DNA of 5,598 nucleotides from Spirochaetota bacterium (lineage in GTDB: Bacteria > Spirochaetota > UBA4802 > UBA5368): contig JAGODA010000219.1 of NCBI GenBank assembly GCA_017998475.1, forward strand, positions 1 to 5,598. The letters run 5' to 3'. The position numbers and the translations under genes are program-made. Below are positions 1-4,839 of this stretch, one piece after another (within the stretch, counting starts at the first letter, position 1; the number at the start of each line of letters is the position of its first letter). The notes beneath the pieces are model-generated. The model did no database searches. It was not told the origin of the DNA and saw nothing but the letters and a program-made list of their open reading frames with translations.

Positions 1-474
1 GCCCGGATCCCCGGCTCGGCTGAGGTTGACGGTGGGAACGAGGATGGGGACGGCTGGCGACTGTTGCAATGTAATGTTTCGCTTCTTGCTTTAACTGAGG
101 GTCATGAAAAGGAAACGACTGTCTCTGATATACACGGCAATAAACTGCATTGGCATAAAATCCTAGGGTATGGCACTATTGTTGCGGCTATAGCGACGGT
201 TGCCACCGGTTTCACCGGCCCCGAGGGGCCGCATTGCGGCATGGCCGCGCTTTCGACAGGGCTTGCCGCGGCAACCTGTGTCAACGGTTTCTGGACATAC
301 GGCAACATATTCACCGCCGGCGATACACGGTTAAATGTTCACGCGATGTCGGGTATGCTCTCGACTATCGGCTTTGGCGCCGCGACGATACTGGCCGACG
401 ACGCGCCCCATGGCGAGATCGGAGCCGCTTCCGGGATGCTGTTCATGGTGACGTTGGGCGTGGTATATTTCTGA
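1..474 (+). CDS. Four-helix membrane protein, b561-like histidine pattern (5' end missing)
   Basis: The frame is open from the first base to the TGA at 472-474, so the gene almost certainly begins upstream of the window. A TTG at 64 is the only plausible internal start, and it lacks a good ribosome site. Numbering from that TTG, the chain has four hydrophobic segments at about residues 33-52, 58-80, 94-111 and 117-136. A histidine sits at the beginning of each: HWHKILGY (29/31), HCGMA (57), NVHAMSG (93) and HGEIG (116). Because successive helices alternate in direction, His29/31 and His93 would lie on one membrane face and His57 and His116 on the other. That is how cytochrome b561 pairs its two haems (established for that family). 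The Gly- and Asp-rich stretch encoded by 1-63 looks like an exported linker, perhaps just after a signal peptide lying outside the window. A haem-binding electron-transfer role is inference; an unknown four-TM protein without haem remains possible. The gene converges on rdgB. Confidence 0.6.
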   Translation, partial: ARIPGSAEVDGGNEDGDGWRLLQCNVSLLALTEGHEKETTVSDIHGNKLHWHKILGYGTIVAAIATVATGFTGPEGPHCGMAALSTGLAAATCVNGFWTYGNIFTAGDTRLNVHAMSGMLSTIGFGAATILADDAPHGEIGAASGMLFMVTLGVVYF

Positions 475-493
475 TGCCGATCCGCGTTATTGT

Positions 494-523
494 GGTTACG
501 GGCGGGCATGTCGTGCCGTTACC
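494..523. terminator. Possible stem-loop between convergent genes
   Basis: GGTTACGG (494-501) can pair with CCGTTACC (516-523) with one T-T mismatch. A second imperfect stem, TGGGGA against TTCCCA, lies at 553-568, seven bases past the rdgB stop. Both sit in the 100-base gap between two convergent genes, where terminators are expected. Neither is followed by a run of T on either strand, so a classical intrinsic terminator is not shown. Confidence 0.25.
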
Positions 524-574
524 AAATATAGTTGTATTGAATATTGTCGGGATGGGGAATCGTTCCCAGCGAAT

Positions 575-1171
575 TCAGACGGAATATTTTTCCAAAAATT
601 GCACAGTGGCCTCGAGCGCCCTGGCCCGGTGGCTGATGCGGTTCTTTTCTTCCAGGCTGAGCTCGGCCATGGTGCGGTCCGTTCCCTCTACAAGGAACAC
701 GGGATCGTATCCGAATCCCTGGTTTCCGCGCATTGCATGAATGATGCTTCCCTCGCATATACCCTCGGCGGTATGGAGAACGGCGTCCGGGCGGGCGACG
801 GCCATGACGCATACGAACCGGGCACAGCGGCGTCCGTCCGGAACGGGTGCCATTTTTTCGAGCAGGAGCTCGCACCTTTCGGCATCGGTGAGGCCGGGTC
901 CTCCGAACCGCGCTGAATATATGCCGGGAGCGCCGTCAAGCGCGTCGACGACCAGCCCGGAGTCGTCCGCGAGCGAGGTCATGCCCGTGAATGAAGCGAC
1001 AGCGAGGGCCTTTATGACCGCGTTTTCAGTGAAGCTGTCGCCGTCCTCGGCGATGTCGGGGATTTCCGGAAAATCAGCGAGCGACAGCACTTCCATGTCC
1101 GGCACCGAACAGAGCCTGTCCCGCATTTCGCGGACCTTGTTGGTATTTTTAGTTGCAATAACCAGTTTCAT
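575..1171 (-). CDS. rdgB: XTP/dITP diphosphatase (RdgB/HAM1 family)
   Basis: This is a house-cleaning nucleoside triphosphate pyrophosphatase. The family hydrolyses dITP, XTP and ITP to the monophosphate and pyrophosphate in the cytoplasm, keeping deaminated purines out of DNA and RNA. The 198-residue product matches the usual length (about 197). Family motifs are all present and in order: the N-terminal ATKNTNKVREM substrate loop (residues 6-16), SFTENAVIKA (46-55), ADDSGL with the catalytic and metal-site aspartates (D69/D70), DGAPGIYSARF (79-89), the GFGYDPVF loop, and the C-terminal MAELSLEEKN followed by SHRARAL. I chose ATG at 1171 because MKLVIATKN is the canonical start. A TTG 18 bases upstream is also in frame but adds nothing conserved. 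No Shine-Dalgarno precedes the ATG. The gene is divergent from the histidine kinase and convergent with the membrane protein on its left, so it appears monocistronic here. No key residue is missing. Confidence 0.95.
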   Translation of the reverse strand: MKLVIATKNTNKVREMRDRLCSVPDMEVLSLADFPEIPDIAEDGDSFTENAVIKALAVASFTGMTSLADDSGLVVDALDGAPGIYSARFGGPGLTDAERCELLLEKMAPVPDGRRCARFVCVMAVARPDAVLHTAEGICEGSIIHAMRGNQGFGYDPVFLVEGTDRTMAELSLEEKNRISHRARALEATVQFLEKYSV

Positions 1172-1177
1172 GGTGCC

Positions 1178-1206
1178 ATAGTAGGGCAAAGAGAGGGGAG
1201 CGTGAA
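1178..1206 (-). promoter_or_regulatory. Possible rdgB promoter, leaderless geometry
   Basis: On the minus strand, TTCACG (1206-1201) and TACTAT (1183-1178) are separated by 17 bases, each matching four of six positions of the sigma-70 consensus. The -10 box ends six bases before the rdgB ATG, which puts the expected start of transcription at or next to the A of the ATG. This fits the absence of a ribosome site, but two 4/6 boxes can arise by chance. Confidence 0.3.
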
Positions 1207-1296
1207 ACCGTTTTTTTCATAAAATCTCGCGTTTTCCGACGATTCGGCGTGCCCTTAGGCGGGCCGCCGGTCAATCCTCCGACTCGATTGGCATAT

Positions 1297-3357
1297 ATGA
1301 ACAGAAGGTTTCTTTCTATAGTAAGTCTGCTCGTCATTCCCGATATCGTGCTCGCCGGCTATCTTCTCATGGTTTTTCGTTCTCAGCGGGAGGCCCTCGG
1401 CGGCTTTCTCCTGCCACTCCTGCTCGTGGTCTGCGCGTTGCTCTTCATCAAGATCGCCATACTGACTATACTGGGCAAATATTATTATCTTGACCGCATC
1501 GGGTTCATAAAACGCATCATCGCCGAGTTTAAAAAAGGCAAATATTACATGCCGCGCTTTTCGCTGAAGGGCAGGGACGAGCTGGCGGGAGTATTCAGGG
1601 ACCTGACCGTCATCGGAAAGCATTTCGAGGACATCGTCTCCACACAGAAGGGCGAGATCGAACAGTTGCGTGAGATGTACAACAACATCGTCCTTTCGAT
1701 GAGTTCATATTTCCTGGTGCTCGACGAGGACGAGGACGTTCTCTTCGCGAACGAGAGCTTCTGCCGGAAGTTCCAGTACCAGCAGGGCGAGCTGTACGGA
1801 AAGAACATAGAGGAGGTCTTCTATTTCCTCACGGGGAGGGTCCGGGAAGCCATCGGAGCGCTACGCGCGACGGGCGAGTCGATCATCCTTGAGAAGACCC
1901 ACCTGCTTTCGAAGAAACGCATCAGCGTGATAGCCGACATCAAGATCTCGCGGATGGTTGTGCAGGGCAGAAACCAGATCATCATGGTGATCGACGACAT
2001 CACAAACCGCTGCCGGAAGGATTACCAGATCACCCTGCTCAGCCAGATCTCCGAATCGATCCGCCGCGACGAGGAGCTCGACGAGGTGCTCTTCACCATT
2101 CTCACCGGGGTGACCTCGGGTTCGGGACTGGGATTCAACAGGGCCATGCTCTTCCTGGTCGATGAGAAGGAACCCGCGCTGGTCGGCAGGATGGCGGTGG
2201 GGCCGGATTCGATGGATGAGGCCATTGAAATATGGAGCTCCCTACCCTCCGGGAAGGTGGATCTTCTCGACCAGTTCAAGGGATTTTCCAACGGGCAGCG
2301 GAAGGGTGAAAAACTGCTGGCGAAAGTGGTCTCCTCGCGTTTCCCGCTGGATCCGGGAAGCGTCCTGACCACGGCGATTGAAAACGTCGAAAGCATCCAC
2401 GTGAAGGACGCCGACATTGACGAAAGGATCGACGGGGAGCTTCGTGAACTGATGGATGTTCGCGAATTCGTGGTGGTCCCGCTCGTGGCCGTCAACAGGG
2501 CCATTGGCGTGATAATGGCCGACAACAAGTTCAACCAGGTACCGATCATCGGAGACAGTATCGAGCTTCTGTCGATTTTCGGGTTCCAGGCGGCTTTGTC
2601 CATAGAGAGCTACAACAATCTCTCGGCGCTGAAAAAGGAGATGCAGAAGATAACCGACCGTCAGGAGGCTATCGTGGAGACCGAAAAGCTGGCGGCCGTG
2701 GGAAGGATCGCCGCGCATATCGCGCACGAGATACGCAATCTCCTCGTTACGATGGGAGGGTACGCGCGGCGTATACTTCAGCTCGGCCGCGAGGCGGCAC
2801 GGCACGAGCAGCCCATACGCTCGGCCGCTTCGGTAATACTGAAAGAATCCGAGCGTCTGGAAAAGGTCCTCTCGAACGTGATGGACTTCACCAGGCCATC
2901 GCCCTATATTCAGGAATTCAACAGCGTGAACGACGTTATTCACGATACAGTCGACCTCCTGCGCAACCTCTTCCAGGAGCGCCGGATCGACGTGCGCCTG
3001 CAGCTCTCGCCTGATACTCCGCTCGTCAAGTCGGACTTTAACCAGATGAAACAGCTCATGCTTAACCTGGTGCAGAACGCGATCGACGCCACACCGCCTG
3101 AAGGTGTCGTCGAGATCGCCACAGGGGCCGACGCGCGAAGTGTGAGCATTTCCGTTCGCGACAGCGGGACCGGCATACGCGAGGACGATCTGGGAAGAGT
3201 GTTCGAGCCGTTCTATACCACCAAGGTGACAGGGGTCGGGCTCGGGCTGGCGATCGTGAAAAGGATCGTAAACGACCACAACGGCGAGATCTCGGTGAGG
3301 AACCTCCCTCACGGGGGTACGGAATTCAGGGTCGTGCTGAACATACCAGGCGTTTAG
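1297..3357 (+). CDS. Membrane sensor histidine kinase (HAMP-like, PAS, GAF, HisKA, HATPase_c)
   Basis: This is a two-component sensor kinase of 686 residues. Two TM helices (about 5-27 and 34-59) are joined by only some seven residues, so there is no extracytoplasmic sensor domain and sensing is presumably cytoplasmic or membrane-based. A HAMP-like linker (about 60-115, with GRDELAGVFRDL) leads to a PAS domain (about 125-240, SYFLVLDEDEDVLFANESF). A GAF domain follows (about 250-440); its signatures GLGFNRAMLFLVDE and VPLVAVNRAIGVIMADN belong to a GAF subfamily I associate with deltaproteobacterial and spirochaete kinases. HisKA has the phosphoacceptor His477 in AHEIRNLL, where the usual HEIRNPL proline is leucine. 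HATPase_c carries the N box with N594, G1 DSGTGI (D622), F box FEPFYTTK (636-643) and G2 GVGLGLAI (646-653), so the catalytic core looks intact. ATG 1297 was chosen because it starts just before TM1; GTG 1249 and TTG 1288 are alternatives, and none has a clear ribosome site. No response regulator is adjacent, so the partner and signal are unknown. Confidence 0.93.
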   Translation: MNRRFLSIVSLLVIPDIVLAGYLLMVFRSQREALGGFLLPLLLVVCALLFIKIAILTILGKYYYLDRIGFIKRIIAEFKKGKYYMPRFSLKGRDELAGVFRDLTVIGKHFEDIVSTQKGEIEQLREMYNNIVLSMSSYFLVLDEDEDVLFANESFCRKFQYQQGELYGKNIEEVFYFLTGRVREAIGALRATGESIILEKTHLLSKKRISVIADIKISRMVVQGRNQIIMVIDDITNRCRKDYQITLLSQISESIRRDEELDEVLFTILTGVTSGSGLGFNRAMLFLVDEKEPALVGRMAVGPDSMDEAIEIWSSLPSGKVDLLDQFKGFSNGQRKGEKLLAKVVSSRFPLDPGSVLTTAIENVESIHVKDADIDERIDGELRELMDVREFVVVPLVAVNRAIGVIMADNKFNQVPIIGDSIELLSIFGFQAALSIESYNNLSALKKEMQKITDRQEAIVETEKLAAVGRIAAHIAHEIRNLLVTMGGYARRILQLGREAARHEQPIRSAASVILKESERLEKVLSNVMDFTRPSPYIQEFNSVNDVIHDTVDLLRNLFQERRIDVRLQLSPDTPLVKSDFNQMKQLMLNLVQNAIDATPPEGVVEIATGADARSVSISVRDSGTGIREDDLGRVFEPFYTTKVTGVGLGLAIVKRIVNDHNGEISVRNLPHGGTEFRVVLNIPGV

Positions 3358-3361
3358 GACG

Positions 3362-3380
3362 CGTTACCTCGTACGTAACG
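3362..3380. terminator. Short inverted repeat between convergent stops
   Basis: CGTTAC (3362-3367) and GTAACG (3375-3380) form a perfect six-pair stem with a seven-base loop. It fills most of the 24-base gap between the kinase stop and the mmcQ/yjbR stop. A hairpin here could serve both directions, but there is no T-tract on either side, so termination is only a guess. Confidence 0.25.
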
Positions 3381-3381
3381 G

Positions 3382-3744
3382 CTAATCCGCTCCCGGGGCT
3401 GTTACCGGACGTCTGTTTCGCGGCAGTCTTTCCAGCACGAGCTTGTAGGAGTGGTCCACCATCGCTCGAAGCTCGGTATCGGGCACGCCGCCGTCAAGAG
3501 ACACGGTGTTCCAGTGGGCCTTGTTCATGTGATATCCGGGTGAAACCGAGGAATACCTCTCGCGCAATTCCATGGCCAGGAAAGGATCGCATTTCAAATT
3601 GACCGAGGCGGGGGATCCGTCGAGCGAGATGAGTGCGAATATCTTCCCGCCCACCCGAACGGCCTCAACCCCGCTCCCGAAAGGGAAATCGGCCGAGGCG
3701 CCCGGTCTGGCGCGGCAATAGGTTCGAAGCCCTTCGACATCCAC
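3382..3744 (-). CDS. MmcQ/YjbR family protein
   Basis: The 120-residue product is recognisable along its whole length as a MmcQ/YjbR (DUF419) protein, a small cytoplasmic family of about 115-120 residues with a CyaY-like, double-stranded-DNA-binding-type fold and no firmly established reaction. Family hallmarks are RARPGASADFPFG (11-23), the strand VGGKIFALISLDG (31-43), SVNLKCDP (47-54), PGYHMNKAHWNTV (69-81) and DHSYKLV (97-103). The start is GTG at 3744: the frame is closed by a TAA seven codons upstream, and the family alignment begins here. It has no Shine-Dalgarno of its own and lies 11 bases after the stop of the small ORF at 3914-3756, so its translation may be coupled to that ORF. 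Both would be transcribed from the promoter at 3946-3974. The convergent kinase gene ends 24 bases away. The family call is firm; cellular role is unknown. Confidence 0.9.
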   Translation of the reverse strand: MDVEGLRTYCRARPGASADFPFGSGVEAVRVGGKIFALISLDGSPASVNLKCDPFLAMELRERYSSVSPGYHMNKAHWNTVSLDGGVPDTELRAMVDHSYKLVLERLPRNRRPVTAPGAD

Positions 3745-3755
3745 CGCGCGCCGGC

Positions 3756-3914
3756 TCAGGCTTTAACGTCTATGGTAGAACCCTTTGAATCATCGCGAAC
3801 GCTCTGCTGTTCCGGCTCCCCGGCGCTCTTCTTCACCTGGTCGATAAAATCGCGCGAATTGTCGAAAGCGGACCGGCCGACGACGTCGGTCCCCGTAACC
3901 TTGTGTATGTCCAT
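3756..3914 (-). CDS. Unrecognised 52-residue small protein, first gene of mmcQ/yjbR operon
   Basis: This short reading frame runs from ATG at 3914 to TGA at 3758-3756. It is preceded by a strong ribosome site (GGGAGGGG, about five bases before the ATG) and a near-consensus promoter, which together make it much better supported than its length alone would. The product begins MDIHKVTGTDVVGRSAF, has a mixed-charge, probably helical centre (SRDFIDQVKKSAGEPEQQ) and ends GSTIDVKA. There is no signal peptide, membrane segment or cysteine, so it should be soluble and cytoplasmic. I do not recognise it. The MDI start and GxxIDVKA end faintly recall small YjfB-type putative motility proteins, but the middle does not match, so I give that little weight. 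Its stop lies 11 bases before the GTG of the mmcQ/yjbR gene. It could instead act mainly as a leader ORF for that gene. Confidence 0.72.
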   Translation of the reverse strand: MDIHKVTGTDVVGRSAFDNSRDFIDQVKKSAGEPEQQSVRDDSKGSTIDVKA

Positions 3915-3930
3915 ACACCCCTCCCTTGGT
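3915..3930 (-). promoter_or_regulatory. Strong Shine-Dalgarno of the small ORF
   Basis: The minus strand reads AAGGGAGGGGTGT directly before the ATG at 3914. The GGGAGG core is complementary to the 16S rRNA tail at good spacing. It is the best ribosome site in the window and fixes the start of the 52-residue ORF. Confidence 0.75.
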
Positions 3931-3945
3931 GGTCAGAATGCATGA

Positions 3946-3974
3946 AATATACCGGAACCGGCCGCCGGGATCAA
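3946..3974 (-). promoter_or_regulatory. Sigma-70-type promoter of small ORF and mmcQ/yjbR
   Basis: On the minus strand TTGATC (3974-3969, four of six) is followed after exactly 17 bases by TATATT (3951-3946, five of six). Transcription would start near 3939, giving a leader of about 25 bases that carries the ribosome site. A five-pair inverted repeat TGGTT-TTTT-AACCA (3976-3989) abuts the upstream side of the -35 box and makes that side AT-rich in an otherwise GC-rich gap. It could be an UP-like element or an operator, but nothing proves this. Confidence 0.65.
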
Positions 3975-4283
3975 GTGGTTTTTTAACCAGTGGGAAACGC
4001 GTGGGCGGAAAGGGACGGGCGCTCGATTGACGGAGAAAGGGGTCGCTCGCACCGCAGGGATGGCTTTTACACCGCACGACTGACGTTGAGAATGGCTTGA
4101 CTTTCGCCGGCGATGTCGCACCGTACAGGCACAGAAACAGAAGCGCAGTTCCCGCCGGTTATCGTCGGGAAGCCTCGCACCCGGTGTAAAAATTTTACCA
4201 TATTACGGCCTGACGGGCGGTGTCGTCCGCGGGAGGAAATCTACATTCGTCGTGATAGGTCAATCTTCGGGAGCGGGTAAGAT
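3975..4283. other. Non-coding intergenic stretch with inverted repeats
   Basis: Between the operon promoter and the lipoprotein gene I find no convincing gene on either strand. What it holds: a perfect ten-base inverted repeat, TTTTACACCG at 4065-4074 and its complement at 4182-4191; a near-palindrome GTAAAAATTTTAC at 4186-4198; a six-pair repeat TTCCCG/CGGGAA at 4149-4154 and 4166-4171; an isolated -35-like TTGACT at 4097-4102 without a good -10; and a GGGAGG at 4231-4236 with no start codon at normal spacing. The region must contain the lipoprotein promoter, which I could not place with confidence. Confidence 0.5.
4065..4198. repeat. TTTTACACCG inverted repeat with adjoining palindrome
   Basis: TTTTACACCG (4065-4074) recurs as its exact reverse complement CGGTGTAAAA (4182-4191), 107 bases apart. 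The second copy runs into a 13-base palindrome, GTAAAA-A-TTTTAC (4186-4198), giving three TTTTAC half-sites in one intergenic region. This could be a pair of operator sites upstream of the lipoprotein gene. The function is inference; the repeats themselves are direct observation. Confidence 0.4.
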
Positions 4284-4835
4284 ATGAACATCATGCGTGT
4301 GCGCTGTCTCGTTATGCCGTTGCTTCTGACCGGATGTATCGTAAGCGGGGTCCCGATAATGGATCAGTCCGAGGCGCCGACAGGTGACATGGGATATCTC
4401 TACGGTCGCTTCCGGATGGAAAACGGAGGAAACGTAAGCCTGCAACTGGTGCTGACGAATGTGAAGAACGGCCTCCAGTATCGTATCCCGCTCGAGAGAA
4501 GCTCCTTTTTCGGAGAAAGGAAAGGCGACATCTACGCGTTTTCGCTCAAGCCCGGCGAATACCGGCTTACGCACATAGCGGCGGTGATCACCGCAAATGG
4601 ACGGATAAACGAACAGCTTTCGCGGTTCACCGATGAACGCTATTCGCGGCCGGTTGTAGTGGAGGCCGGCAGGAAGCAGTATCTCGCGGATTTTACCGGC
4701 AGTGTGGAAAGAAAAATATTTACCGCGAGATGGGGGTTGTCCCGGATTACGGATAATTTCGAGGGCACCACGAACGAGCTGAACACACTGTACGCGGGCC
4801 TGCGGGACCTGCCCGCGCGCAGGCTCTTCGAATGA
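4284..4835 (+). CDS. Putative lipoprotein, beta-rich, function unknown
   Basis: This is a 183-residue protein with a short, basic N-terminus, a brief hydrophobic run and a clear lipobox LLTGC ending at Cys18. It should therefore be processed by signal peptidase II and anchored in the envelope by a lipidated cysteine. Isoleucine at +2 argues for outer-membrane sorting if Lol rules apply. The mature part looks like a beta sandwich: GYLYGRF (37-43), alternating hydrophobic strands around 51-70, the turn motif LKPGEYRL (88-95) and a late strand QYLADFTG (132-139). The PGEYRL turn is common in carboxypeptidase-regulatory-like and DUF2846-like lipoproteins, but I cannot assign a family. The last 30 residues (DNFEGTTNELNTLYAGL) look helical. 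ATG 4284 has GGGAG ten bases upstream; ATG 4293 would also keep the lipobox. No partner gene lies on its strand. The TPR gene ends four bases beyond its stop, on the other strand. Confidence 0.82.
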   Translation: MNIMRVRCLVMPLLLTGCIVSGVPIMDQSEAPTGDMGYLYGRFRMENGGNVSLQLVLTNVKNGLQYRIPLERSSFFGERKGDIYAFSLKPGEYRLTHIAAVITANGRINEQLSRFTDERYSRPVVVEAGRKQYLADFTGSVERKIFTARWGLSRITDNFEGTTNELNTLYAGLRDLPARRLFE

Positions 4836-4839
4836 GCGC

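Noticed and set aside
1..20. GGATCCCCGG near the left edge, resembling a cloning-vector polylinker
   Set aside because: Only a short match; the flanking bases do not continue as polylinker and the open reading frame passes straight through it.
1211..1225. T-run followed by TAAAAT as a kinase promoter
   Set aside because: The -10-like TAAAAT at 1220-1225 has no -35-like box at 16-18 bases upstream, so a promoter call is not supported.
2242..3312. Long minus-strand frame (356 codons) opposite the histidine kinase
   Set aside because: It is antisense to the HisKA and HATPase_c region, rich in His, Val and Arg as expected for a shadow, and shows no family motif; the plus-strand kinase explains the sequence.
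3790..4121. Two overlapping minus-strand frames covering 3790-4077 and 3933-4121
   Set aside because: They run through the promoter and ribosome site of the small ORF, overlap it out of frame, and have arginine- and proline-rich shadow composition.
4113..4280. 55-codon plus-strand frame starting ATG at 4113 and ending TAA at 4280
   Set aside because: No ribosome site before the ATG, very arginine-rich composition with no protein-like pattern, and it spans the inverted repeats. It looks like chance in GC-rich DNA.
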